Assembly: GCF_003589595.1 (NCBI RefSeq)
Contig: NW_020654810.1
Coordinates: forward strand, 14,654,569 to 14,718,568
Direction: 5' to 3'
DNA length: 64,000 bases
Origin: Hyposmocoma kahamanoa
Lineage: Eukaryota > Arthropoda > Insecta > Lepidoptera > Cosmopterigidae
Shown: piece after piece, positions 11,801 through 21,254 of the stretch
Position numbering within the stretch: position 1 is the stretch's first letter
How the letters are laid out: each line of letters opens with the position of its first letter
Made by a program: the position numbers and the translations under genes
Notes under the pieces: generated by a model
Database searches by the model: none
Seen by the model: only the letters and a program-made list of their open reading frames with translations
Told to the model about the DNA's origin: nothing

Positions 11801-14651
11801 ACGTTAATTTCAAGAAGCTTATATTATTATATTCTTGGCCATTTTCAATTGTTCGAACCATAAGCGATTGAAATATTTAGAACAAAGAAACTAAAGAGTC
11901 GCTTTGATTTTAATCTCAATGTTAAAATAACTTTATTAAACGTTAGCATTAGCTAACAAAATATTGTTATACTCGTTTTACGGCTTGGGTTTACCTATCA
12001 GAAGTCAGAAAATACATTTGCCCGAAATAACGTTAGCTTGAATTTTCATAATGTCAAATGTATTTTTTTTTAGGAATATTACAAAACAAATGCTAATTTT
12101 GGCTTTGTGAGAAGCATCAAAATTACTTGAAAGCGTAACGGTTTTATTATAAATCGGTTTTCGGAATTACGGATATTTGAGTTTACGTTTAGTTGGAATA
12201 TCGGTACATTTCTTACAGTACACGCTTATTTTCATTTCTAATATATGTATGTATGTATGTATCTGCCCAACTCTTTATTATTTCTTGAAGTGAATTAGTA
12301 CAAAATTCGACATAATATACATAAAAACTAATTGATATTTACAATAAAGGCTGCTCCATTACTCTGTGTTCAAGTAATTTTCAGTCGAAGCTAAATATGA
12401 TGCATTTTCTTAAGCTTCCAGTAGAAGCTGAATATGGTGTTTTTGGGCCGTATAAATTGTTGCAAGCTAAATTAGGCAGTACTGCAATGACGTTACAATT
12501 TAAATTAAATGTTTCAGTTTTTTTATATTTCGTTACATGTAACGTACGGTTACGTGTACGTTTGTATAGGTTAACTTCGGACATTTTTTTCGTGGTTTTT
12601 GAATTAGACCCGACGTCCATTTGTTGGTAGGTCAACGGTTTCTATGAATAATTTATCACTAAATTCTCCTTTAAAATCCATTTCAAATGCACAAGTCTGA
12701 ATTTTTGCGATAAACCCATTCAAAGAGACTAGACGAAATTAGAAACGAGATTTAGCGGATTTCATTATCAGTTTCATTAACAGTTGCTAAGAAACACATA
12801 CGTCAATAGTTGATCTATATGGTAGAATGACGACGCTGAAATAAGTTTATGTCCATGTAATAAGAGTGAAAAAGCGTTTCGCTACCGCTCGGACCGCCGA
12901 CACGCCATTCTATCTTCCATCAGTTATCTTTGTATGTATAATGTTATGGTTATGGAGCATATGTACCTAGTACGGTCGAACTCATCATACATCAGAATGC
13001 CTTTAGATACAAATGACTGAAAGTAATAGGCCTAAATACTAAAAAGTAACTAAATAAATAAATATTAGACAGCATATCATACTTGGCGCCCAAAGTAAGT
13101 AAATACAGCACTTGTGTTACGGAAATCGGAAACAACGACGGTACCTCAAACACTCAGACGCCAGACAATATTAATAATATAATTATTTATTCAGACAACA
13201 CATGTTTTTTAAGGTCCAATAGTGTTAATAAACTTACAAATATAACTTAAAGACTAGGTTAGGTGTAATAATCCCAAGGCTCTGCAGACTATATAATAAG
13301 CACAGTCACGTTAGCGATATATTTCGGCAGTCGCTGTACAAATTTCGCATAGTTATATATATATATTAAACCTTAATTAATTTTTGCTTTTTTTTCCGCC
13401 ATCTAGTTTGATGCTGTCCGAGACCCTTGTTCTCTTGTATTTATTGGTCTTGTTTGTATTACTTTTCCTTTTTTTTAAATTTAAGTTGCTGTTTTTAAAT
13501 TCTATATAATTTACATTTTTCGTTGTTTTTGCAAGCTGTGTTCACTCATAAGTAGTTGTGCAATTTAGATAAGAACTTCACCAAATTGAATTTATAGTAT
13601 GTTACATTGTATATGAACCAATAAACTAAATAAATAAATAAATAGTTGTACAAAAATTAAATTATAAAAATTGGCAGCCGACACACGGATCTCTCACCCG
13701 CATCCAGACCTAGTAGTCTCTGGTGAGATTATTCAATCAGAACCCAAATGAAAGATTTCACAATGGATAGGTCATACGTATCGGGTATGGCCTGAAAAAT
13801 GTTGTCGATGCTGCCCTCAATCTGCTGAGCAATGAGATAATGAAAAGTTAGTTTTTCTCAAATTGATCCGGACCCCGACTTAGAACTCCTCGATAACTTT
13901 CCCGAAACGAAGGACGCTTTCCAGCTATTCAGAACATTCCGAGTTAAAAAGTTTGATTCGGATTCAGATACGATATCGTTATCCAACAGCGTTTACGGAG
14001 TAGTCGGTGAATATACGAAATATACGAATGCATTAGCCTTGCATTAAAATAAATTAATAAAATTGAACAAAATCCAGACTTTATTTAAAATGATAAAGAG
14101 ATTTCCATATTACATTCTTGCTTTGTAAACAATAGGACGTTCGGTAACTTTCATTCGATAACTGTGTTTTGAATAACGTACAAACGTTATTTATTCAGAA
14201 CACAGTTATCCTATTTTTTCTACGATTACTCGAACTTCTCGGCGATCGTACGTATCGTATGGGTGTGACGTCATTTCGGTTCGGTTTCGAATACGGGTTT
14301 CGGGTGTTGGGAATAAAAATGAAAAGAAATCGGTCGACAACCGAGTTATCGTAAGGTTCTGAATCCGACCCCCGGCCGTGGATCAAACTCGGAACCTCTA
14401 CAGATGGTGACACCATGAAAACCGGTGTGCAAGCCACTCCACCACGGAGGTCGTCAAACTAAAACTATACATGATTTTTAATGAAATTCTTTCAAATAAC
14501 AGGAACAATTCTCACTTTCTTTTCAGCGGTACTAAACTCCTTGCGTGTGCTATGCACGACGACCGACATCCTGACGAACCCGGAGCGGCTGCCCGAGGAG
14601 GCACGCGCCGCTGTCGCTGCCAACGCTGGCGTCAAGACCGAGCCCACCTAA
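44..14651 (+). CDS. Mondo: Mondo (MondoA/ChREBP-like bHLH-zipper factor), C-terminal seven exons
   Basis: Joined exons 44-221, 7260-7381, 8327-8491, 9338-9465, 10135-10258, 10909-11038 and 14527-14651 keep one frame and give about 323 residues ending in TAA. The family binds carbohydrate-response elements as a heterodimer with Mlx and shuttles to the nucleus when hexose phosphates rise. Visible: a basic region with EPRRAHLHAEQKRRCNIK (H123, E127 and R131 of this fragment are the E-box H-E-R triad), the helix-loop-helix (GFDTLQALIPHLN, then ISKAAMLQKGAEYIKQL), a zipper (about 172-198), and the Mondo/Mlx C-terminal domain (LPATGAPVSRARAGRLREMF, RTLQNWKYWL, LLWAEQHCSLVEMRP, VLNSLRVL, DILTNPERLPE). 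The N-terminal glucose-sensing region and activation domain would lie before position 1. All six introns have GT/AG borders; the 7.0-kb and 3.5-kb introns are full of transposons. Family assignment is strong because several motifs follow in the known order; exact ends of the first exon are less certain. Confidence 0.93.
498..660 (-). repeat. SINE-like repeat S1, partial copy
   Basis: Contains the recurring blocks CTGTCCATAACAGTTGCAGT and GAGAGGCACTGCCACT found again near 2090, 27175, 28320 and 44520. Sense is judged minus because full copies end in a poly(A)-like run on that strand. Confidence 0.75.
985..1810. repeat. 17-bp minisatellite in two inverted arrays
   Basis: Units close to GTAGACCGATCGGGAAA repeat about ten times at 1590-1810. 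About five units in the opposite orientation occupy 990-1073. The right array contains a local inversion (about 1656-1692). The arms flank a separate TIR-type repeat at 1117-1392. Confidence 0.75.
1117..1392. mobile_element. Small TIR element (AACCGACTTC ends)
   Basis: Left end AACCGACCTCAGAAG and right end TTTTTTGAAGTCGGTT are imperfect inverted repeats; GTGCCTCCTCCTTTTTTGAAG near the right end is, from general knowledge, a common lepidopteran repeat end. No coding capacity. Confidence 0.5.
1885..2168 (+). repeat. SINE-like repeat S1, near-complete copy
   Basis: Begins GGAAGAGTTTGTCCAGAG, runs through CACCTTACCTATTTCTGCCG and GTGGCAGTGCCCCTAAGATC, and ends in an A-rich tail after GTCACTTGGTGTTAT. 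It matches the reverse complement of the copies at 27108 and 44470. Confidence 0.78.
2182..2882. repeat. 158-bp near-identical direct repeats (2182-2339 and 2725-2882)
   Basis: Both copies run from ATGTGGTACAAGACGG to GGAAGTAATAGTATGTA with one visible base difference (AAACAG against AAATAG). The 385 bp between them include CGTTTCGGGCCCTTTACAGG, a motif seen again near 9660. Confidence 0.85.
3175..3387 (-). repeat. BEL/Pao 3' LTR
   Basis: Counterpart of the 6485-6709 repeat. It starts TGTTCGCGCTCTGCG on the minus strand and ends near TCATCA. Many substitutions relative to the other LTR indicate age. Confidence 0.75.
3350..4379 (-). pseudogene. BEL/Pao integrase remnant
   Basis: 3891-4379 encodes VDYAG...SYIAVFVCLAVRAVHIEL...VYSDNGMNFVGA, the integrase catalytic core with the D of VDYAG and D of YSDNG visible. 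3697-3894 continues with SILNSRPLTPLSSDP and LTPAYFFIGQTL. The frame entering 3350-3574 has LPPNRWLHGRISAVHPGSDG, the BEL integrase C-terminal block. Frames are broken between these parts. Confidence 0.78.
4474..5954 (-). pseudogene. BEL/Pao gag-protease remnant
   Basis: The minus-strand frame at 5697-5954 resembles the gag start (FENSFFNAVAAAQELLSRYM). After broken sequence, 4474-5154 encodes EFNSFLKNRD-type gag, then CKYLVCKNNHSIYHC and CINCLHAGHNERRC, cysteine/histidine knuckles typical of BEL gag. VLLDSGSTSSFI follows, the retroviral-type aspartic protease DSG site. Stops and frame changes separate the pieces. Confidence 0.75.
6485..6709 (-). repeat. BEL/Pao 5' LTR
   Basis: On the minus strand it starts TGTTGGCGCTCTGCG and ends near TCATCA. 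It shares blocks such as GTACGTGCTTTAGGG and CTATGCGTGTGAGCACAC (plus strand) with 3175-3387. The bases next inside on the minus strand (TTTGCGAGCCGGATCC) could be a primer-binding site. Confidence 0.75.
7260..7381 (+). CDS. Mondo: Mondo exon b
   Basis: Acceptor CTAG at 7256-7259 and donor GTCCGT at 7382. It encodes SQSLYKLSSNEDMVGSSDP, then a Ser/Pro/Arg-rich stretch ending SPHQ. Its phase fits both neighbours. Confidence 0.8.
7727..7843. mobile_element. Short palindromic MITE, degenerate copy
   Basis: Shares the core GCATAGAGTTGAATTTAAA and the right end GCTTGGCGTGCTCT with copies at 60191-60296 and 62534-62653. The left end is degraded. Confidence 0.5.
8327..8491 (+). CDS. Mondo: Mondo exon c: basic region, helix 1 and loop
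   Basis: 55 codons between TTTGTAG and GTACTC. A Ser/Pro/Gly lead is followed by the basic region HLHAEQKRRCNIK and helix 1 GFDTLQALIPHL. This is the DNA-contacting exon and is strongly GC-rich compared with its introns. Confidence 0.92.
8766..8948. repeat. (ACGC)n/(AC)n microsatellite with an assembly gap
   Basis: Long CACGCACGC array interrupted by ten N at 8829-8838, in the intron between Mondo exons c and d. The N run marks an unresolved repeat length, so true intron length is unknown. Confidence 0.95.
9338..9465 (+). CDS. Mondo: Mondo exon d: helix 2 and leucine zipper
   Basis: Acceptor TTTTCAG, donor GTAAGT. It encodes ISKAAMLQKGAEYIKQLKAE and a charged coiled coil (RNQIKEEMESLRQQIECL). 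It ends with two bases of a Ser codon. Confidence 0.93.
9605..9760. repeat. Repeat with GTTTCGGGCCCTTTACAGG block
   Basis: AATCGCGTATATTTGTTT, AACAAACC and GTTTCGGGCCCTTTACAGG followed by CCATGGTCA recur at 2465-2545. Motifs of this sort are often found at the ends of Penelope-like elements in Lepidoptera, but no coding part is present here. Confidence 0.45.
9862..9979. repeat. 59-bp tandem duplication
   Basis: 9862-9920 is repeated immediately as 9921-9979 (AGGAAACACCGTCAATTT ... CCAGGGCTAGGT) with one visible difference (GTAGAC against GCAGAC). Confidence 0.95.
10135..10258 (+). CDS. Mondo: Mondo exon e: start of C-terminal domain
   Basis: Acceptor TTTCAG, donor GTATCC. It encodes LPATGAPVSRARAGRLREMF and RTLQNWKYWL. 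The pattern LPATG-P-R, RTL-NWK-W is diagnostic of MondoA/ChREBP. Confidence 0.92.
10495..10765 (+). repeat. tRNA-headed repeat S4, copy 1
   Basis: CCGTGGCTTAGTTGGTATAG resembles a tRNA A box, CAGTTCGAATTCGACC a B box, followed by GTGTTCGATCTTTGTATT and AACAAACTAGTGGAGTAATT. The same parts recur at 22690, 34780 and 37150. The acceptor stem does not pair, so it is not a functional tRNA gene. Confidence 0.7.
10909..11038 (+). CDS. Mondo: Mondo exon f
   Basis: Acceptor TGTATAG, donor GTAACT. It encodes FSVVSAALVDSFSACVSCGS and LLWAEQHCSLVEMRP, matching the conserved FSI...SLAWLxQYCSLPALRP block of the family. Confidence 0.92.
11333..11415. repeat. Repeat arm, inverted relative to 17490-17575
   Basis: AGGAGCGTCGAACAAAAACC ... 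CACATTTTGACTTGTTCT ... CGGTAGTTTTTGTACGTTTC matches the reverse complement of 17490-17575 over about 80 bp. Confidence 0.7.
13870..14370 (+). mobile_element. TIR element family T, copy A
   Basis: Starts GGACCCCGACTTAGAAC and ends GTTCTGAATCCGACC. The internal blocks ATCCAGACTTTATTTAAAAT, TTGCTTTGTAAACAATAGGA and CGTTCGGTAACTTTCATTCG recur in copies B, C and D. No ORF of note: a non-autonomous DNA element. Confidence 0.75.
14371..14462 (-). repeat. tRNA-derived SINE S2, head only
   Basis: The reverse complement contains GACGACCTCCGTGGTGGAGT, CGGTTTTCATGGTGTCACC and GGTTCCGAGTTTGATCC, the tRNA-like head also at 27908 and 46282. It abuts the end of family T copy A. Confidence 0.7.
14527..14651 (+). 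CDS. Mondo: Mondo last coding exon
   Basis: Acceptor TTTTCAG. It encodes AVLNSLRVLCTTTDILTNPE, RLPEEARAAVAANAG and a VKTEPT tail, with TAA at 14649-14651. The VLNSLR...ILTDPxRIPE pattern is the family C-terminus. Confidence 0.92.
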
Positions 14652-17600
14652 TACGCACAAGCCTCTGCCGGTAAGGAAAACCCGTATCTCGCCATTAAGA
14701 AGTTGGTAACATGTAATTGTACTGTTTGTTTCAATCCAATCTTGATGAAAGATAATTTTTTTGGTTAAAATTCTTAAACAATCACTCCATAAATGGAATA
14801 ATACTTCACGTATGTTTTAAAGGTTTCGATATGATATCTCACCGCTTCTTCTAACAATATTCATTTGAATAACATCTCAAATTCCAATTTGAAAAATCTT
14901 AGTCTAAAAGTGAAATTATTTGTCAAATGTAAACATATGAATAGTCTTTGGTTGCACAGTGCTGTAATATAAAAAATCATTCGGTTCATTTAAATTAAGT
15001 TTATAGTAAGCGATTAGTAAATCGAAAATTTCAATCACAATCTATAAAGGATTTCAAGAAGGACTTTAATGTCACAGCGCGTTTGTCGTGACATCATAAA
15101 TTAAACATAATGAATTATTTTCATATAGTATGTTTGTAACAAATAACTATCATTAACCGAGAAGAATTGCCTTTGACTTATAATTTATTGTCTTGAACTG
15201 GTCTTAACTTTTAGAACAACAATCTCTGAAACAAGAAATATATTCAATAAATATAATACCTAAAAACTACAATCTGAAAACCTGACCATGTTACTAGAAA
15301 CAATAAACTCAGCTTTTCACATTCATGAAACCTTTTTTTTTCATGCCCTCTACCTTCTACCACTTATCTTCTCGACGGTGAAACGTTCACTACAATCCGT
15401 ACTCTACATGGGTTGTATTATATATAATATTGTAAACCTGTGTATCTAAGTATCATCACTGTGTGTGAGTCTATTCCATTTTTCATGCTCTATTCAGTGA
15501 AAAAAATCTTTTTAATGCCTCCATCGTTTTCGTTCAGTAAGTTAACTTTTGACAGGTGTTAATTTCAAATCTGGATAAATATAAGCAAAATATCCGGAAA
15601 CATATCCGGAAAAGTAGATTTTTTTCAAAATAGAAAATTTTCCGTGGCCCAACACTAGGTGTCAATGTGTTTTGTCATGGCGACCTGTGTACTGCGGAGG
15701 ATTGTTTTCTTACAAATTAAACTAAGATATAGAAAGTCTCAATTTTTATTTTAAACAAGACCAAACCTGAACATTTGTTACCTTTCAAGTAGATTGGATT
15801 GAACTGAACTATAGATTAACCAGTGTCTTACTATAGTTTGAAAGTCAATGCAGGATTATGTCGTATCGTGGTCACGCGTGTACCGTTTTGGCGGTTGAAC
15901 CGCAAACGACAGAAATCACCCTAATGATTGTTTTACATGTATCATATTACTGTATGGTTTCTCAAACAAGTGAAAACAGGTTTCATGTCAAATTCTGGTT
16001 TATCCATGGAAATATTTTTTTGTCATTTGTTGTTTGTTGGATTAAAATATAATAATATGTAAGATACCAGTGCTTTACTTTTTCTATGGACTTTATTTTT
16101 TCAGTATGACTAGTTCACATGTTATTCCAAAATACTGGGAATACTCTTACTCATATTCCTTATGTATTAAATTTGCTGTTCATATTAAAGTGGTGAGAAA
16201 ATATTAAATACGAAATACAACGAAATGACGGTTGAAATATCTCCATTCAATTTTAAGAGAAAATCATATTCTGAATGAAATATTTGTAGTTTTACTTTAA
16301 GTTTGGCATTTACGTCATCCTGTTATGAAATTCAATGTTTCTGATCTCTATCGGGAAGTTTGATCAATGTAACTACAATTTACCCTTTTTATTGGATAGT
16401 TTACTGAAATGATGAGTGGTTTTGTGTGCTCCTAAAACTCGATTCGAATGTAATGTTTTGCATTAAATTTGACCTTACCGGTAGAGCAGCAGTTACTTAA
16501 TAAATATGTAATAATATTAACACAGGCGCTAAACGGAATTGTATTTTAATATACAAGTAGTTAATTTTTAAAATCCCAGATTCGTTCGAGGTTTACGAAG
16601 ACAGACAAAAATAATAATTATTGACAAAAACTTTAAGGAATTAGTCACATTAGACCGAGTCAGTACGCGCAATATGGCACGGTTTACGTTCAGGTAGGAA
16701 CGTAGTGTTGTGACAAGTGGTAAGTAATAAATATGGACTTTTGCCTATTACATTTCTTGCCATTGCTCTTGATGAAGAGGAATAGGAAGTACAGTGTAAA
16801 AATTCAATAAGATGTTCCGTGCCCCTAGCTCGGAAAAACGAATACTATTTACTTGTTTCATTTAATTCACTGGCTATTGTAGTCCATATTATGATTTTGT
16901 TTTTGTTATCTAAATATTTAGGATTGCTCATATCATATAGCACTGGGTAATTTCTTACGCACTCGATCATTTTTTCATCTTCAATTTTACAAAAAAAAAA
17001 AGAACGTATGCTCACTCACAGTAAGTAAATCGCACACTGCTTGGTCGAGATACGGAAGAGTGTTCATATTACAATGAGCCGAGGCGGGGTTCAGAAGCAG
17101 CTCGGGCATCGCGCGGCCGTGACACGGGCGCCGCACAGTGTAATATGAATTACTTGATATAACATATTCTGTAGCATTTCCAATCCGTGCCCCGTCGTGG
17201 TGGCACGGTCTAATGTGAATAATCCCTTTTCCGGTAAAAAGTCACTTAGAATATTAGCTTCATCTTTTAACTGTTAAGGTAAATTTTGAATCGATTAGTT
17301 ACGTCCGGTTACAGTGTTCTAATACGTATGATGTACGATGAAGTATTTTTTTAACCTTATAACTAAGTTGAGGAGCTTAGGAACAAAAACTTATATCTAA
17401 TTTCGTCTCAGATCCGCGCATTTGAAACGTATTTGTTAAGGAAGATTTAGCAACCACTAAACCGCTGTTCAAGTTGGATAAATTATTCTTAGAAACGTAC
17501 AAAAACTACCGTTTGTCATTAAAATAGAACAAGTCAAAATGTGAGTTTTCGGTTTTTGTTCCGACGCTCCTCGGTACACAACATTTGAATTAAATAATAG

Positions 17601-17954
17601 TAGCAAACTGATGAATTTTAAATAAATACTTCACAATTGAATAGGCTGTGAACAATGCAATCGTCTCTTCTGTAAAACTCGAACAGCTCTGAAGTTTGGA
17701 CTTTAAAAAATACTACTGCACCTCGTACATAATGATAGTGAACATAGATTACACTATTTTTTAAATGATGATCTTTATCGCGCATTCACATATTGTACCT
17801 TTATGATTGTTAATTAAATAATTAACGCACAAATGTAATTGAAACAGCAATTATTCGCGTGAGGATTAACTTCACTCTACTGTACAGTACTGTCAAAGGA
17901 TTTTATAATTGTTTTTGACGAGATGATTTTCTTATGAAAGTTGTCAAGTATATA
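14652..17954. other. Mondo 3' UTR and intergenic sequence
   Basis: No further coding exon is visible. AATAAA hexamers at 15246-15251 and 15302-15307 are candidate Mondo poly(A) signals (weak evidence in AT-rich DNA). A GC-rich hairpin-like patch lies at 17061-17160 and a small TIR repeat at 17371-17577; the remainder is unremarkable AT-rich sequence. Confidence 0.4.
17371..17577. mobile_element. Small TIR element (GAGGAGC...GGAACAAAAAC ends)
   Basis: The left end GAGGAGCTTAGGAACAAAAA pairs with the right end GTTTTTGTTCCGACGCTCCT. No coding capacity. A related single arm is at 11333-11415. Confidence 0.55.
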
Positions 17955-18364
17955 CAGTGGTGGTCGTATAATTAGAAACACCACAAACGGTCCTTGACAT
18001 TATGTAAGAAACTTCGCAATCGTTTTTATTTTGAAATTAAACAATAAATAGGACAACAATAGGTTCAACGATTTATTATTTATTAGAAAAACAATATAAA
18101 TCCCACTACACAAGTGCAGTTTCAATATTACATTACGGACAAACACTTAAATCAGTTTTAAGGTATAAACAATAATGGACAACTAATTCGAAACAACAAC
18201 AAAAAGTGTAAAAAAACAACATTTTTGTAATTATTAGCAATTAGTATTTTTATACTACAGCCTTTTTTATATTTTTTATATTACAGCCTACCAATATTTA
18301 TAATTAATATTTAGTGGCGTATCCCTTATTTTCAATACCAGCTCTGCAACGACGTGACATTGAT

Positions 18365-18816
18365 TCAATCAATGTCATACATTTTTCTAGGGGGATTGAT
18401 TTTGATTGATTGATTGATTGCTTCATATAATTCGTTTTGACTGGTGTTACGTTTGTTTGAGACTTTCTTCTTAACAATATACCACAGATTTTCCATCGGG
18501 TTTAAATCCGGACTATTTGCTGGCCAGTCTAAAACGGATATATGCTGTTCGCTAAGGAAACATTTGACGCTATTGGCCGTGTGTTTAGGATCATTGTCAT
18601 GCTGAAAGATCCAGGTTACAGGCAAATGATCGTCCGAGTAGGGAATCATTGTGTCCTCTAAGATATTTTTGTACTGCCATTGATCCATTGTACCTTCAAT
18701 CTTCCGAACGGGACCAACTCCATATCCGGAAAAACACCGCCACCGTGTTTGACTATGCTCCTAGTGTATTTATAATTAAAAGCACTGTTTACAGGACGTC
18801 TAACATAGCGCTTTCC
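18365..18816 (-). pseudogene. Tc1-like transposase, C-terminal part
   Basis: Continues with SDGKRYVRRPVNSAFN and, after a frame change near 18700-18730, MDQWQYKNILEDTMIP, WIFQHDNDPKHTA (second Asp) and WPANSPDLNPMENLW (catalytic Glu, DD34E type). It is the downstream half of the same gene as 20422-20893. Confidence 0.85.
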
Positions 18817-18832
18817 ATCTGAATTTACCATG

Positions 18833-20405
18833 ATTATCACTAGTATCAGGTTTCTTACCACGGTATGACTTCTTTTTATTTTCCCGATATTTCGGAACAG
18901 TTGCACGCTCCATGGTCACAGGTTGAATGGACGGCGGCAGATGACAGCTTTATGAGCAGACATATCTGTCTACCCTCTTGCGCTGTCGACGACTACATTC
19001 ATCGCGATTTGTTGTGGCGTTACCATTGTCACTCACTTTTTTCACACAAACCACACTTACTGTATTCACACGCGAAACTGAACTCGAGGTGGTTTTGTTT
19101 TTATTACTGCACGCACTAAGGACCGCATTCCATGCACTGGACAGTTTAAAACCATCATCACGGTTAAATCTTTGTACTTCGTGATCTCGATGGCTTCTCG
19201 TACCAACCGTGGTATGTAGTGACGTTCTGTCGAGAGTTCCTGGGGGCTATGCAACTCGATCCAGTGGTTAGTGTCAGTCTGTGTGAGATGTGCTATAGCC
19301 GACTTCTGTGCATCATTGTTTTTTACTGCTCGGATGTGTTCCTTCATACGATCGACAATCGTTCGTTTAGTCTGACCGATATACGAGCTCCCACAACTGC
19401 AGTTCACTTTATAGACAACCGGTGTTTGTAAAGGAAGGTGGTATTTTGGTGAACGTAACATTTTTCCTATTTTGGTTAAGGGGGAGAAAACAGTTTTTAT
19501 GGAAAACTTCCTTAGCGACCTGGCTATTTTATCTGTCACCCCTTGTACATAGGGCAGAAAAACTGGTAGTCTCTGTACGTCAATTTGCTTCTTCCTTTTG
19601 TGTATTGGTTTAAATGTTTTTATTTTGTATCCATTCTGTCGCAAAACCGTCTTAACGTGCTCCTGTTCCTGTGGTAGGTGGTGTGAATCACAAAGATCAT
19701 AAGGTCTATTGGTTAACGACCTGACGATCGAATGTAGGTGTTTTGGGTGATGATGCGAAGTGGCATGTAAATATTTGTCCGTGTGAGTTGGTTTTCTGTA
19801 CACAGAATGACCGAGTGAACCGTCTTGTCGGACTTTGACCAATACATCCAAAAATGCAAGCGCGCGATTTTTCTCAATTTCACAAGTGAACTTCATTTTG
19901 TTATGGGTGTTATTAAGACGTGCTAAATAATTTTGTATGCGTTGCTCCTTTCCTTCCATTATGCAAAATGCGTCATCAACATACCTCTTCCATAATTTTA
20001 TTGTTGATGGTGCTGACAGAATGGCGGCGTGTTCATAGTGTTCCATCCAAATGTTGGCAACAACGGGAGCAACGGGACTGCCCATCGCTACACCATCAAT
20101 CTGAAGGTAGTATTGGCCATTGTACAGGAAGTAGCTCGTGTTTAAGCAATGTTCAAATAATTGAGCAATCTGCATTGGGATGTTATTTTCTTGAAGTTTC
20201 ACTTTGATAACGTCGATGCACTCCTTTATTGGTACGTTTGTGAAAAGAGACTCAACGTCATAACTAACCATTGTCTCATTCTCGTTAACTGTGGTACTGT
20301 TTAGGATCTCAATGAAATGCCTGGAGTCCTTCACAAAAGAGTTCGTTGTGTAAGAAACCTGATACTAGTGATAATCATTTAGTGAATAACCACGAAAGTC
20401 TTAAA
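18833..20405 (-). mobile_element. Penelope-like element, 5'-truncated, with 16-bp target duplication
   Basis: Bounded by direct copies of ATCTGAATTTACCATG at 18817-18832 and 20406-20421. These restore the Tc1 transposase frame when joined. The ends carry a 26-bp perfect inverted repeat (18833-18858 and 20350-20375), and the interior encodes a Penelope RT/GIY-YIG protein. About 1.57 kb, shorter than a full Penelope element. Confidence 0.88.
19066..20334 (-). CDS. Penelope-like reverse transcriptase with GIY-YIG endonuclease (partial)
   Basis: About 422 open codons. RT blocks are visible: [34 protein letters not shown] and [12 protein letters not shown] (the YVDD-type catalytic Asp pair), then FLDVLVKVR and [12 protein letters not shown], which are typical of Penelope. 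The C-terminal part carries [18 protein letters not shown], a GIY-YIG endonuclease core with the Cys motif of these elements, and an expected downstream [14 protein letters not shown] region. The frame is open to the end, but the N-terminal part of RT is missing because the copy is 5'-truncated just before [11 protein letters not shown]. It acts, when complete, in target-primed retrotransposition. Confidence 0.9.
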   Translation of the reverse strand: MKDSRHFIEILNSTTVNENETMVSYDVESLFTNVPIKECIDVIKVKLQENNIPMQIAQLFEHCLNTSYFLYNGQYYLQIDGVAMGSPVAPVVANIWMEHYEHAAILSAPSTIKLWKRYVDDAFCIMEGKEQRIQNYLARLNNTHNKMKFTCEIEKNRALAFLDVLVKVRQDGSLGHSVYRKPTHTDKYLHATSHHHPKHLHSIVRSLTNRPYDLCDSHHLPQEQEHVKTVLRQNGYKIKTFKPIHKRKKQIDVQRLPVFLPYVQGVTDKIARSLRKFSIKTVFSPLTKIGKMLRSPKYHLPLQTPVVYKVNCSCGSSYIGQTKRTIVDRMKEHIRAVKNNDAQKSAIAHLTQTDTNHWIELHSPQELSTERHYIPRLVREAIEITKYKDLTVMMVLNCPVHGMRSLVRAVIKTKPPRVQFRV

Positions 20406-20421
20406 ATCTGAATTTACCATG

Positions 20422-20893
20422 TTTACTTTCGTTTCATCTGAAAATAAAACTTTTTTCTAGTCTCGTACCGTCCAATAACATATTTTTTTTGCGAATAATA
20501 ATCGCTTCTCTCGATGTTGCTTGGTAAGAAGCGGTACCTTTCGAGATGTTCTTCCAAACAATTTAGCTTCCACTAATCTTCGGCGTATCAGTCTTGATGA
20601 GACGTTTCTGGGGTCATAAGGCGAAAAAACTTCATTTTTAATCTGGTTTGAGCCTTTAAATGGGTCTTTTCTAGCAACACGAACAATTAGCTTATCTTCT
20701 CTGGGAGAGGTTTTTCTTGGCCGAGCCTTTCTAAGAACATTTTCAACAGTTCAATTTCATTAAAAACTTCCTTCACAGAACAATTTAAATGCTCAGCTAT
20801 TCTTCTGTACGTCCACTTTTGATCTAAATGTAAATTAACAATTATTTGCGTAGTTGATGCGTCACAACTTTTATTTTTGCCCATTTTGAACAA
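20422..20893 (-). pseudogene. Tc1-like transposase, N-terminal part
   Basis: Starts MGKNKSCDASTTQIIVNLHL with a helix-turn-helix-like TYRRIAEHLNCS. A frame change near 20740 shifts into RKARPRKTSPREDKLIVRVA, and a stop precedes KKVLFSDETKVN, which holds the first catalytic Asp. It is broken by these lesions and by the nested insertion. Confidence 0.78.
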
Positions 20894-21254
20894 AATTAAA
20901 TTCAGATCAAATTTTGAATTGCCGCTAAATTATTAGAAAACATCAAGAAAGAAATGTTATTCTTCAATTTCAAAAAAAGAACGAGCTATAGATGCTTTTT
21001 TCAAATGTTTCTAATTAGACGTCCAAGCGGCCAGGAACAGAAAATATACTCGTACATTGTGTAAGACTCATTTTATAATTAAAAGTAAGATATGTTTTAT
21101 TTTTTATGCATTTAATGATTTTTTATTTGAGTGGCTATAATATTATTGCACGATTATTTATTATTGAATTCATATATTTTTCACGAACATTTGTACGTTG
21201 AAGTTAAACTTCCTTCAATCATAAGAAGTGTTTCTAATTAAACGACCACCACTG

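Larger units (their letters stand above)
11039..14526. other. Mondo last intron
   Basis: It holds a repeat fragment at 11333-11415, a (TATG)n run near 12242-12262, a stretch at about 13380-13646 ending in an (AAAT)n tail that looks like the 3' end of a retroposed element, a TIR element at 13870-14370 and a SINE head at 14371-14462. 11420-13140 otherwise shows no recognisable feature. Confidence 0.6.
17955..21254 (-). mobile_element. Tc1-like DNA transposon, interrupted by a Penelope-like element
   Basis: Starts CAGTGGTGGTCGTATAATTA next to TA (17953-17954) and ends with the inverted repeat TAATTAAACGACCACCACTG next to TA (21255-21256), as expected of Tc1/mariner insertion at TA. Minus-strand transposase remnants lie on both sides of a nested insertion at 18833-20405. 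Confidence 0.88.

Noticed and set aside
12381..12635. Overlapping open frames on both strands near 12.4-12.6 kb
   Set aside because: No recognisable domain, no splice context, AT-rich intron sequence.
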